From: Perca fluviatilis
Lineage: Eukaryota > Chordata > Actinopteri > Perciformes > Percidae
NCBI RefSeq assembly: GCF_010015445.1
Contig: NC_053114.1
Location: forward strand, 19,547,724 to 19,611,723
Reading direction: 5' to 3'
DNA: 64,000 bases
This document shows, piece after piece, positions 38,281-50,697 of this stretch (within the stretch, counting starts at the first letter, position 1; each line of letters begins with the position of its first letter). The notes under the pieces were generated by a model. That model was not told where the DNA came from. It did no database searches and worked only from the letters and a program-made list of their open reading frames with translations. The position numbers and the translations under genes were made by a program.

Positions 38281-39940
38281 AAAACCGGCTACATTGAGCT
38301 GTCTGTCCGTCTATGTCTGTTTTTACTTCATTTTCAATGAGGAGGATCCGTTTGTTGTCTAGGGCTGATGGTGTGTCCGTCTCTGGCGGCAGATTTGTGT
38401 TTCAAGCTGTACTTTTTAGGAACAAATGAGCAAAGTTTACCATTGGGCTGAGGTTGTTTGTCCCTTTAAGTCAGGACAGAGTTTGTTGTCCTATCTGCTT
38501 ATCTGTAACATATGTGTGAATTGAATGAAATTGAAAAGCTGAAAAAGTTGACTTTGAAGCCCTTGTAACTTTTTTTCCCCAACAGTGGCATATTTTCTTG
38601 CTGAAAAAGGGGACAGTGCACACTGTGGTAATATGAAACTCAGTTAGATGCAAGTACAAATGTGATGATTTGAGCTTATAGGTCAGTCTCCAGTTCTCAT
38701 TGGACCAGACGGCATTCTCACAAAGTAGTTTAAAGAAAAATCTTTAAAGGTTATCTGAAAAGAAGAGGAAAAAGAAGTTTTAGGAAGAAGTTATTAGAGG
38801 CTCCAAAGTGCAATTACCTATCCTTCCCTGACATCAGTCTCCCCTTCCCTGGCTATAACCGATTGAAGCTCTGTCCAGAAAACAGCACTTTTTTTCTTTA
38901 CTTACTTACTTACTACTTACTTACTTACTACAAGTACCTGACTGTAGAAGAAGGCAATGAAGTTGGTCACTACCTCGAGGCTGAAGGGCTATAAGTGTTA
39001 AAAGCTTAGTTTGCTGACTTCTTTTCATGAGACATGGAACAAAATAGAACAGTAACAGACAGACAGATACATATATGTCAGTCTGATATGGAAAAAGAAA
39101 TTGCAGTGCTGAAATGCCAGAGAAATGTTTAGTTAAGAAGCTTGCCATTACACAGTTTGTTTTTTCAACAGTAAAACTTGTTGACAATGTCCTTATCCGA
39201 AATGTTTGTTTATGCTATGTATTTATGCAAAAACATGAATATCTGTCATTATATCATTTTAAATAACTCTAAAAATATTGATACTAATATATAGTGTGCA
39301 CACTAATAGCATAATTTGTATTATTGTATTATAGCGTTATTTTTTATAAATTTTTATTGTTCACTGTATCAACTTTTGTGGAGTTTAATCACTCTCAAGA
39401 AAAAAAGGCACTGATTAGATGCTCCTAAAAAAAGATTTATTAATCAAATTAAAGTATGACTTTTCAACGTCACGCCTTCATCAAGTAACTCCTGCAATTG
39501 TACTTGAGAAAGAGTTCATAAAACAAACAAAAAAATGTTTTTTTAGGAAAAACAGATTTTGATAACTGAAACCTTTCTTTAAAAAAAAAAGGATCTAATG
39601 AAAATATTGAATCTTTTTTGTGAATCTGGCACCAGGTCCAGTGACATCTTCTATTTCTCTTGTTTCAATATTATTCATGTTCTCAAACACTGAAGAAGAA
39701 CATAGAGATGCAGTGCTAACGGTGACTGTTGCAATGAATGCAATATGCACACAGTCAAAGTCATAGCTCACCTGTGAAGTAAATAATGCCTCAAGTAAGG
39801 AAAGAGACTGATCCCACCATGACTGACACAGGCCTTGGCTGGCTAAATGCAGTCTGTACTGGCTACCTGAACCCTAAAAACATGGAGACAGGGATTCAGC
39901 AAATACACGGTGATCATCCTACAGAATAAAACAGAAGGAT
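38281..39940. other. Intergenic; (CTTA)n tract at 38896-38932
   Basis: No gene. A short (CTTA)n microsatellite lies at 38896-38932. The rest shows nothing I recognise. Confidence 0.5.
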
Positions 39941-39941
39941 A

Positions 39942-40007
<66 letters not shown>
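39941..40007. repeat. (CA)n microsatellite
   Basis: CA repeat with one CC interruption near the left end. Confidence 0.96.
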
Positions 40008-40010
<3 letters not shown>

Positions 40011-40460
40011 CACAGAATGCCTGGTATGTCATGAGCATGAATTATACATCTCTCTAGAGGATTTGTTCTTTTTGCTTTCTGCTTCTTACTCTGCTTCTTA
40101 CCCTCTTTTTTATTTTTCCATTTAATTTTTCCTCTTTGTAAAAATCAACAACAATGTGATGATTAAACTAATGTAAATTTTTTTTTTTTTAAAAGCAGTG
40201 TTTTTACCATCAAAACACTTCAGTCAGCCGAAAAGGTTTGAAATGATCTGCATCAAAGACATATGAGCGGGAGTAACAGTGAATGTTTTGATCCTGCCAT
40301 GGATACCTCTATGCCCAAATCTTTTTTTCTTCTTCTTTTTTGTGTCTGCATGTTAAATGTAAGCAAAACCTATTTTTTTTTGTCGTTGAGGTAAAAAACG
40401 AATCCATCTAAAGAATTTTTGAAAATGTCTTATTTTAGAGTGTTACTCTATGCAGTGAAC

Positions 40461-40462
40461 TA

Positions 40463-40510
<48 letters not shown>
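40461..40510. repeat. (AT)n microsatellite
   Basis: AT repeat with a TTA phase break near 40482. Confidence 0.96.
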
Positions 40511-40513
<3 letters not shown>

Positions 40514-40669
40514 GTCAAAAGATTCATGGTGAAATGCTCTAAGTCGCTCATGATGAATAAATGATTTCACCGTCACTGTGGGGAACCTAATTCCTACTGA
40601 CATTTAACGAACATGTTTTCAAAAGATGTGGAGGTATGGGTCAGCAAATTAAACTGTGGCAGTACATGT

Positions 40670-40692
40670 TGTGTGTGTGTGTGTGTGTTCAC

Positions 40693-40731
<39 letters not shown>
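40670..40731. repeat. (GT)n microsatellite interrupted by TTCACATA
   Basis: (GT)n, then TTCACATA at about 40688-40695, then (TG)n. The interruption equals the complement of that at 32983-32990. Confidence 0.95.
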
Positions 40732-40733
<2 letters not shown>

Positions 40734-41160
40734 CGTGACGGTCTCAGATAAAACAAACCCTATACATACAACAGCCCAGGGACACTCCAACCATAATTGT
40801 GCAGGTGGCATTTTAGAAATACTCACACAACAGGGGTCAATTTCTCTTCAGGTCAGTGAGAATGACATCATCAAACTACTATTAACTCTGCAAACAATCC
40901 TAGCGCTGCTGCGTCTGTATTGACAATGGATTCCTTCAAAACAAACTACAGGCTCCGAGCTTTGCCCTCAATCTAAAACCATAACCTCGGAGTGAATAAC
41001 AGAGAAATGCCCATCTAGGCAGGAAGGACTGACACCGAGGAGAGGAGAACTAAAAATGACACGGCAAACAAATCTGAGCAACCACTTCCCCCTCGACTCC
41101 AGCCGCCCCCCCCCCTTGTTCTTTCTAGTAGCTTTCTTGTTCTAATACCTGTCTGCCAGT

Positions 41161-41164
<4 letters not shown>

Positions 41165-41226
<62 letters not shown>
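41165..41226. repeat. (CT)n-(CA)n compound microsatellite
   Basis: CT repeat at 41165-41206, passing into CA repeat at 41207-41226. Confidence 0.96.
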
Positions 41227-42164
41227 AGCAATGCATGTACGTACAAAAGTGCTTTGTTTCCTTTTCTCTTATTCAGAGATACTGTATCTCGTCTGATTAA
41301 CCCGTTAACATGATGGTTCAACACAGAGAATAAGTTTCGCAACATGCCTTGTGAATATGACCTATTCAACGTGGCCTTGTTTTAAGATGTGAGCTCCGCA
41401 GAGGTCCAGTGAGCCTGCAAGGGCAAGGTGTGTATTGACATACAAACATGAGGAAAGCGTCCAGATGCAGTCCACTGTTGTTCTGTAATAATAGCTAGCA
41501 GCCTTGCCGTTAAATAATTAATGCGGTCTATCCAATACAAAGTGGACGGCATGCTGACTGCACTCCACTGCTCTCCATCTCCTTCTCTATCTCCCCTGAT
41601 AGACACAATGCGCATGACTGTGCTTATTTTTTGTTTGTTTGTAATATTAGCCTTTTAATACATGTTTATAGTAATGTAATGATAATGATAAAAAATAATA
41701 TAACCTTCCAAAGCGGCGGTAACAAAGTGCTACACAAGATAATAAAAATGAGATTAAAACAGGCATTAACACAGCTAATAATACTTTAATACCACCATAT
41801 AACTGAGATGCTCACATCCACTCATGCTCCTTTTTTTGCAAATTACCTCTGCAGGACTACTATTATGAGCTATGTAAATGAATTATTCCTTACTTTATTT
41901 AACATGGTCAAAGTCACGTTGTGATGAAAATATTTATTTAAAGATAGGCAGCATTTAAACATTGTCACAACTAAAAGGGCAGCGTGCAGACCTCTGCCGA
42001 GGTCAATAGTCCTTCCAGTCTTCTATGACATGCAGATCTGCAAGCGCAACCACTATACAGTATATATGTGGATATATTTCCAAAAAATATTCTTATTATA
42101 TATATAGTCTTTTTATTATGTACTTCTTTTTTGGATATATTTCACATAATTAACATACATTTGT
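41227..42164. other. Intergenic, nothing recognised
   Basis: Unique, AT-rich sequence with TATATA words near 42060-42105. No gene or transposon end. Confidence 0.5.
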
Positions 42165-42490
42165 GAAATGTAGGCAATGTAGGCATTGTATTATTATTAT
42201 TTTTTTTTTTTTTGTCAATATTAAAATGTACTACCATCTACTGGATTTTAAGACATATGGCATTTATTCCGCCAAGGCCAAATGCCCCTATTTCGCGATG
42301 TTAACAGAACTGAAAAATAAGTTGTTAATCTGCCCCGTGATTTGGACCCACTTCAAAATCTTATGGTTTCTTCCTTGCCACTTGCTACACCCCTCCACCA
42401 AGTTTCACGAAAGTCGGGCAAGTATTTTTTTTTCCCGTAAACAGACAATCAAACCAAACCGAAAACATAACCTCCTTGGTGGAGGTAAAT
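42165..42490 (-). repeat. Interspersed repeat with AACCTCCTTGGTGGAGGT end
   Basis: Contains CCAAGGCCAAATGCCCCTAT, CACCAAGTTTCACGAAAGTC and AACATAACCTCCTTGGTGGA. I recognise these as blocks of a very widespread animal repeat, usually read in the other direction from GGAGGTTATGTTTTC. No coding capacity. The superfamily is uncertain (possibly RTE-type 3' sequence). Confidence 0.6.
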
Positions 42491-43989
42491 AAATACCAAC
42501 AACATAAATGGGCCATGACAACTGTCACATGCTACTAGAGTATCAACAAGCGTTATGGATTCAATCTAAGATCACAGATCACAATAATCTGCCACCTCTT
42601 TCTAATTATTATTCTGTTGTTGTTGCTCGTTGTGTCAAGTTAGTAAATTCAGAATACTTGTTTCCAATAAATACACAATAATCAAAAGTATTAATTCATT
42701 TAAATATAGATATCATTGACAGGCCCACTCAGTACAGAAGAATATATTCTGTGACATAACCTTTGTTGAGGCCAAGGTGTTAATGAAAAAGCTAAAAAAT
42801 TGATCTTAATGGGTGAACCAAATCTTAACGATTGCTTGGCCCGGTTTGCCCTCCCATTGAGCACATTTGTTTTTCTGTGCTGTTTTTTTTTTTTTTTTTT
42901 TACAAGAAACAATCTTATTTGGCATTACAGTGCAATAAAAAGCACAGAAGCACATCGAAGGTTGTGGCAGGAGGAGTCACATGATCAATACCCTCTCCAC
43001 CCTCCTCTCCTTGGCCCTTCCACCACTTTTCTTCCTTTCTCCCCTCACCACCTTTCCTCCCAATCAATTAACTTCCCCAAGTAAACAGATCTGTCCCCAT
43101 GCTCGCTGCTCCCTGCTGTAACCCGATATTAATTCTCCTGCTTCTCCTCCTTGTCCCAGCCAAGTCCGAGAGAGAAACCAGATACCTGACAGAACCTCCT
43201 GCTAACTCTCTTCCAGTGTTTGTTGAGGTACGAAGGCTAAATAAAGACCTGTGACATCATCTGCACATTCTTCATCATCTTCCTCATCACTGACAACATG
43301 ACCTCTGAATGGGTCCCGGATAAAACATACAGTGATCTGTGTAAAAATGCTGTCTACTCACAACAGGACTTTATAGCACTAATATGAAAACAGTATTCCT
43401 CATTTGTCAACTTTTCGAGATGAAGAAGTCTTTTTAGCTTTTAGCTGGATGACCAATCATCTTTCACTGGATTTTAAAATGTTTTAACAAAACTAACTTT
43501 AATAAAAATAGCTTTAACACATATTTTCACCCATACATCGCACTTGATTTAACTACAAACGGGTGTAGCACACAATTCTGGGCCCTGTAGAAAGGCATTT
43601 TCTATGGGCCCCTCCCCACATCCATAGCTATTCATTTTAGTATTTTTTTGCGCCTTCCTCCCATGAGGGACCTGGGTACTCAGTCCCCTTTTTCCCCCAA
43701 GTCCAACGGCCCTTGCTACAAAAGTGATAATGCCACATCCGTGACAGAATGTAAGTACACGGACTTCAGTACAATTACTAAGGTACTAGTACTTTACTCG
43801 AGTATTTCTAAGAATGACTCTCAACAAAAGTCTCTCACAGCTGTTCAACAAAGGTCTCAAGGATGAAACTGAACACGGGATGTTGTGGTTACATGGCATG
43901 CACGGTTATATGACATGCACTGTAACCGTTAAGCTACCACAGCATTTGCAGAAAATTTTATGCAAAAGGTGATCAAATTGGAAAATATG
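42491..43989. other. Intergenic, nothing clear
   Basis: No gene. A T19 run lies near 42883. 43740-43810 has tracts like GTACTAGTACTTTACTCG that may be decayed hAT sequence. Confidence 0.45.
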
Positions 43990-44224
43990 ATGCACATCCT
44001 AATGCTATAAAGTAGTTACAATAATATCCTTACATGTTAAAGCATCACATTCCTTTGACACTTAAATTACATTTTTTTCTGCTAATTCTTCTGTACTTTT
44101 ACTAAGTAAAATTTGAATTTGAATGCAGGACCTTTACTGGTACTGGAGCTTTTTTTTTTTTACACTGTGGTATAAGCTACTTTTTCTTCAGTAAAGGCTC
44201 ATCTGAATACTTCTTCCATCGCTG
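43990..44224. repeat. hAT remnant with CTTCTTCCATCGCTG right end
   Basis: The right end ATCTGAATACTTCTTCCATC + GCTG and the internal GACCTTTACTGGTACTGGAG and ACTGTGGTATAAGC blocks match the fish hAT family whose left end is CAGTGGTGGAAG (compare 14665 and 19145). The left boundary is uncertain. Confidence 0.6.
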
Positions 44225-46356
44225 CTCCACAGCCCACACTGTAACAGGTATTTATAATCGCACAGATTCATAGAATGGACTTCTCTTTTATTTAGACCTC
44301 CATCTGGAAAGCCAGTCTGCCCAAACAATGCTGCAAATGTGTCCTGTTTGTTATTAATGAAATATGTCATTACGCTGCACTAAAATAACAAGTGTTGAGA
44401 CCTGAGCAGATGCCAACTCTATTTAGACAAGATTTATGAATTTTAGTTTTTTTCTCTAAAATTACAGTATGTAAAATGTTGAGAGTGAAGAGGCTCTGCT
44501 AAAACAATTTACAAAAATCGTACTCCAAATGAACCCACCTTCCCATGATCTTGCCCGCTCAATAAACTAGGTGACTACAACAGATATTCCCATGAGTCCT
44601 TGAACATAAAATTGTTCATTCTTGCAACACCCCTGCCATCGAGAGTGAAGATGCAGGCAGGACCAATCTATATCTCCTGTGACCCTCAGCAACATGTCGT
44701 TATGCTTGCTAATCAGATTTAGAGACAACAAGTGGAAGGATGGCCTCTCTGGGCCGTTTGCTTTCACAAATGGATCTTCTTAATATGGGAGATTAATAGA
44801 CTACTATCTAATCTTCCCTGTGATTGAAGCTATGATCTAGTTACAGAGAAACATGATGGATGTTGAGGCGCTGGCACATGAGAGTCATGTTAACCCTTTC
44901 AAGATGGAATGCAAGGTTGCTTTATTATTAGTTATTGACTGTTAAAAGACAATGCAGAGCAGCAATCACAATAATGAAGATGTCTGCAGGGCGGATGGAT
45001 TATTAGCAGCAGTATGCAAAATGGCTTCTTTCAGCTCCCAGCTGTGTCAAATGAGAATCTGAAGTAATTCTCAAAGGTAAAGAAAATCATTATGCTTGTC
45101 TTGAATATTTTGTGTGTGCTGTTTGTTCTACTATGGTATTCACTATGCATCTTTTTATAACTTATTTTTCTTTGCAGAGGCACATAGATCTAGCTTCATC
45201 AAAAAAAGATATATGTTTTCATTTTTTATTCTTTTTGCCTCAGACTATATGATTCTACTGTACTTAAATCACATCTGTAACAGTTATCACAAAATACACA
45301 TTGGTTCAGAACAAAAGATAATAAAGTAAAACCTCTTCCTAATTAGATCCATCTGGGTTGTTCTTTTGCACCAAAGAAATCAATCTATTGCTACCTGCAA
45401 AAAACAGACCTCACACACATTATTAAATATATATTTGTTGCAGTGCCAGCGGTAAGATGAGGGTTTGTAATTATGTTTACTGGATCAAAAGACCAATATT
45501 TTCTCTTGTTGTAATGGAATTCTCTACTTCAATTGTCTCAGTTGTTTGATGTTGAACAGATTAAAAAAATTAAAAACGCCCATAAGATCAAAATTCATGT
45601 GGATACAAAATGATTAACCCGATCTGTATTGTATTGCATTTTCTATGATTATACTTTTATAATATGTATGTGACAATGACAATCAATAGACAGACTCAAT
45701 GTCAGGACTTAACAGTGTCTGTACAAACGGTGACTGAAGGTGTCCTTGATAGAAAGATGACATCTCTGACTACCTGGATGGATCAATACAAATACACAGA
45801 GAGAGGACATTTATGTGACCTGTTGAGGTTGAAACAAGAACAATTCCAGCTGTTGACTGGAAATCACACAGTACATTCAGGTCTTCAAAACTTAAATGGT
45901 GGAGCTTTCCAAAACATCTTACTAGAAATGTTGCTGTGCTTTAAGTCCCATTTTATGTTTAGTTAAAGTGCTATTTTCAAGGTCAATATTGAACCTTCAA
46001 ACTCATCTACATTGTTCACTAAAAAAGGAAAAAGGGCCGCCAATGCCTCTCAGTCAGAGATGTTCTAATTTCTGCAGTATATTCTGCTGTAAAAAAATAA
46101 AAAACAAAACGATATCTGGATGGGTGTAGCACCATCATTGTAAGGCCCTGTGAAAATCACAAAGAAAAGCTGTCATCCCCAATAGAGGCCGTGTTAGTCA
46201 CTACAGAACCATAATGACTGATGCCTTACAGGCAAACTACTTATCAGGTACTTAACAGTCCGAACTTACAATACATCTGCCATAGACCGAGGAGGGACAT
46301 GACCGCCTCCTTCATCTCCTTTTCCCTTTTTCTTTTTCTTTTTCTTTACTTCCATC
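44225..46356. other. Intergenic, unique; candidate conserved block 44780-45080
   Basis: No gene. 44780-45080 is repeat-free, with GATTAATAGA and AGCAATCACAATAATGAAG words. The other parts are AT-rich and unremarkable. Confidence 0.4.
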
Positions 46357-46408
46357 TCTCTCTCTCTCTCTCTCTCTGTCTCCCTCTTTCTCTCTCTCTC
46401 TCTCTCTA
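46357..46408. repeat. (CT)n tract
   Basis: Two CT runs separated by GTCTCCCTCTTT. Confidence 0.92.
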
Positions 46409-46544
46409 TACATCTCTCCCTGTTTCCTTTCTGCTTCTTGTTTCTCTCCCCCTTCTCTCTGTTCTCCCAGGGAGCCAGCTGGGAAACTGGCCTTGGGATA
46501 CAAGCTAGAAGCATACAACCATATGCTAGATATTTTCATGGAAG

Positions 46545-46545
<1 letters not shown>

Positions 46546-46621
<76 letters not shown>
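46546..46621. repeat. (GT)n microsatellite
   Basis: TG/GT repeat of about 37 units with one TAT interruption at the left. Confidence 0.97.
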
Positions 46622-46623
<2 letters not shown>

Positions 46624-46797
46624 GAGCAAGCAGGGGGAGGGGTCTTATTTCTTGTTGAACTGTACTACAGTGTAATAGCTAAGTAGGACATTTATCTGGC
46701 AGTGGTTTGTCTTCCCCTGTTGTGCTTGTGAGTTGCTGTGTTCCCGCTCTATCCCACAGCTAAATGCCTTCAACATGGAGAATTTCTGTTGCTTTCA

Positions 46798-46816
46798 AAC
46801 ACACACAACACAACAC

Positions 46817-46855
<39 letters not shown>
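46798..46855. repeat. (CA)n microsatellite
   Basis: CA repeat with CAACA interruptions in the left third. Confidence 0.95.
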
Positions 46856-46859
<4 letters not shown>

Positions 46860-47303
46860 AACTGTACAGGCAGACTGCTGAGAGGAAGCTGCTAGAGACA
46901 CTGACACAGCTTGCTCATTAGACAGTTTCTTCTTGGATTCAGGCCAAATATCTGCAGGTCATAAACTCACTGATGTAACAGGCAACGCAACTCACTGATC
47001 TAGGGAAGTGTTCAAAAGCTACACATCTCTTTTTAGGACTGCCTTTTATCAACATTTACTAAACACATGTCACATTTTGTCCATGAATATTTTTCCTTAA
47101 TTTGAAATGTCCCAACTCCTCTGTACTGTGCAGCCACTGCACTGTAAATCCAGATTTAGTTGTAATTAAACTTGTTAGTGGTCATTAGTTATTATTTCAT
47201 GTTTTTTTAAAAACCATATTCATTACTAAATCACATTAGTTGTTTGTAATAATCAGCCTAAGTATGCAGTGCACAGATCATATTAAGCAGAGATAAGGAT
47301 CTT

Positions 47304-47706
47304 AAAGTGCTCATTTTCCCTTTCCTTTATTGTGTTGTATATATTTTTTGTGCATGTTATAGGTTTACAAAGTGAAAAAGCCCAAAGTCCACCCCAAAGG
47401 GACTTACCATCTCCAACAGAAAACACTGTTCACAAACTGCTCCAAACAGCTCTGCTGTAGTCCACCCTTTACTTCCGTGACGAACGTGCGTCACTTTGTA
47501 ACACATGTTATAATGCTCGCCTAGCTGCTAGCGTGGCACGCCCTCATACTCTGCAACTGATTTGCTAGCAGTGCTGACCTAGGCTACTGCGCATGTGCGA
47601 CTCCCAACAAAGATGGAACAGAAGTGAGATGCCTCACTCGGTAGCTAAAACGGAGAGCTCAACACACAGGGTGAAAAGAGGAGCTGCAGCAATGTGTAGT
47701 ACAACT
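47304..47706 (+). repeat. MITE of the AAAGTGC family, copy 1
   Basis: Begins AAAGTGCTCATTTTCCCTTT. The right part (CTACTGCGCATGTGCGACTC, GTGAAAAGAGGAGCTGCAGC) is the reverse complement of 61430-61530. It ends near GTAGTACAAC without a complementary terminus, so the right end is truncated. Common in fish genomes. Confidence 0.75.
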
Positions 47707-49318
47707 ACTACTCAAACAAGCTTGTAAGCATTTGCAATACCACTACGTAATAGTTCCACATACAGATAATCATATCCATTAGTTTCTTTATCATCTATAT
47801 TTACTGTTAACTTTGGAAAACTGGAGACATTTTTGTATCATTTTAGGACACATCCTGTAGCCTCCTTCTCACTGCCCTCCACCCCTTTACATGCACACTT
47901 TTTACCCCCTCAGGCTAAGAGTAAAGGGGCAAGCTCCATCTCTCATTAACCTACTGGTTGGATAAATCAAAGTGCAGGGCAGAGAGGAGAACCTCAGCCT
48001 CGGCCATTCAGATAAGAAGAACACCCAGCTCATAGCCTAAAGCTCAGTGATATATGGATCTGCAGAGGCTAATAGCAAAGTATTGACAGGGAAATGGTGT
48101 GCTTATCCTGCTCCTGCATGCTGGGGAGAGGTCCCCAAAGCAGATGGGATACACTTTAGGGAGAGGGAAAAAGGAGGAGGAGGGTGAAAGGATGAGGTAG
48201 AACTGTACTGGGACAAATTAGAGTCTTTATTGCTTATTTCAGCTAATTTGTTTCTGAGTTTGAGTCTTCAAACACACAACAATAGGTTTCAGTTCACTCT
48301 GCATATAAACAGCTGTATTTCTGTCTAAATTAGTGCTTACATTTTGACTTTTCAGACAGCCAGAGATGAAAGTCTCCCTCATTAGTTTTAAGTAAAACTC
48401 TTTGATGGACTTGGATATGTTTTCACAGGTATATCCTAGATTTTATTCCAAAATTTAGTTGGAGAGTTGAAGCGGTCCTTAAAAGTCAAGATTAATTAAA
48501 AACTACCATGTTCAAGAAAGCGTTACTGGACAATAGTGAGTGGATTTACATTTACAATTAATGTCACAAGTTTTGTGGGTGTGAGTAAATGCCAGTGCAT
48601 CAAATCACTTATGGCTTGTTGGAGGCAAGAGGGTCCTTGGCTTTTTAAACTCTCTCCTAATTTTCTACTCATTTTCCACGTCAATCCATGGAGGTATATT
48701 CTTCATGCCTGCACACAGAGGTACCAAAATACAAAATACACAGGCTACTGCCAGCAATACTTTTCTCTGACCAGAAGCAATAGATCAAGCTGTAGGCCGT
48801 CCTCCCATTGGTGGAGTCTTTACTGCCGGAGTCAGTAGGTTATCGCTGTGGGACCTGCACCTTGCTCTAAGTACCAGCTTTATCAAGCACAACCAATCCT
48901 TTCTCTGATGCGGCTGTGGATGCAGGAGATGGGCCCTAATGGCAACACTTCATCAATCCAGAGAAGATGTACGGAGAAACTGCAGCCTCTGATGTCAGAT
49001 AAAGATGTTGATACTGTTCGGTTACAGGACCACCAGGAATAATTTGGTTAAAGCCTGCAGTGCACCGTGGCTGTAGGAGTTAAGAGCTTGCAACTGTCAG
49101 CTGACATTCTTAGAGACTGATTCAACAATGCTGAGCCTGTCTGACGTACAAATACAAGATTTACTGTATGAGCCGAGGGTGCTGCTATAATGTAGGAATC
49201 AGCAGTGTTACACAGCAGTGCTAGGGAGGAGGCAGGAGAATGATGCTGGTTTGTGTGTCATTTGGAGACACAACAATACCGCTGTACGGCCACCAGGGGA
49301 CAGACAGGCTGACCGTGT
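47707..49318. other. Intergenic, nothing recognised
   Basis: Unique-looking sequence. The open frames 48536-48838 and 48848-49042 show no conserved domain or splice structure, so I do not call them genes. Confidence 0.5.
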
Positions 49319-49386
49319 TTGATTGATTGATTGATTGATTGAATGAATGAATGAATGAATGAATGAATGAATGAATGAACGAATGA
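49319..49386. repeat. (GATT)n-(GAAT)n compound microsatellite
   Basis: About six GATT units change into about eleven GAAT units. Confidence 0.97.
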
Positions 49387-50265
49387 GGTATCTGAGTTAA
49401 ATACTCACTGAGCCCCATTTCACATAAGCAGTCAAATACCTTACATCAACAACCAGTCAATGTCTAAAAACACACATGAGGAGGAATGCCTTCCTGTTCA
49501 TCAAAATGCTACTTGTGAGTGCTGGTACGTTTCATATTTTGTTCATATGTTGTTGGAAAAACCAGTTACAGTTTCTTACATGGCTATGAAATCTTGTCTA
49601 CACTCTGAACTAGCATTTTGTTTTTCATGGTGATTAAATTCGTGAGAGGATCCAAACCAATGCACTGAAAAACTTATGTTACTGTCAACTCTGGAATATA
49701 ATGAGCATGCATCTGCATCAATGAGCACCAAGGGCAAAGACAATGCACCATCCTACTCTGCCAAATGCCTCTGTTCCTCTAAAGGAGACCACATATGACC
49801 ATCTTTACATCTGGATGCCAAGCACTGTACCGGGGCCTGTCTATGACCATGATTACCCACTTGACATCTTTATAGCTCCATGACAGACATCCTCTTCGGC
49901 AGAGCAGGAGAGAAGTATGGAGAACGCCAAAGTGGGCCCCCCAGTGCTGGTGTGGGACATCAGAGTTTTGTGTTGAAATAATTAGCCTGTTTAGCTGCCA
50001 TCTGGGCTCTGGTTGCTGGCGTGTGGCATGAGCCAGGTGCTTCATGGGTAATACCACAGAGAGACATACAGCAGATGCTCATGGGTAGAGCTGCCCACCT
50101 TGGCACAGATCTGGAACCAGCTAACCCCTATACAAATCTAAGTAAAACCACAAGAGGGAATACAGACAGGACTGGTGTGAGGACAGTTCCTTGAAGCATG
50201 CCCATTTGAAAGGATTTAAACAATTACAATAATTAGTCAAGTGTAGTGTAGTCAATATCTAAGAC
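49387..50265. other. Intergenic, nothing recognised
   Basis: Unique-looking sequence between a microsatellite and interspersed repeat copy 2. No gene or transposon end. Confidence 0.5.
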
Positions 50266-50697
50266 GTTCCACTTCCGGGATTGCTTCCGGGAATGTCTCT
50301 CTTTTTTCGTCCGGATGTCTGTTACCTTCGCTTTCTTTATGTTGGCATTTTAAACTCCAGTCGATTTTAGGGACTATGGTTAATGCTCCTCAGATCTCTG
50401 CAGGGTAAATCCAGACAGCTAGCTAGACTATCTGTTGATTCTGAGTTTTCTGTTGCACGACTAAAACAACTTTTGAACATACGTACACTTACAAAACAAG
50501 CTCCTTCCCGAGGCTATTTTGCAGCGGCACCATGGCTCCATCCGGGCATTTAGCGCCACCCAAGATGATTGTGATTAATTTAAAGGCATGTCAGTAAACC
50601 AGAGCTCGTTTTTCTCCCATCCCGGAATGCTGTATGGACTAGCCAGACCCTCCTCCTCCGCAGCGCTGTGGAGGAAGATCTGGCAATGTGAGACTAA
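50266..50697 (+). repeat. Interspersed repeat, copy 2 (intergenic)
   Basis: Second copy of the family at 11590-11988, same strand, with small indels. The terminal hairpin (50643-50683) is kept but its loop differs. The start, near CTTCCGGGATTGCTTCC, is set by where similarity begins and is approximate. Confidence 0.8.
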
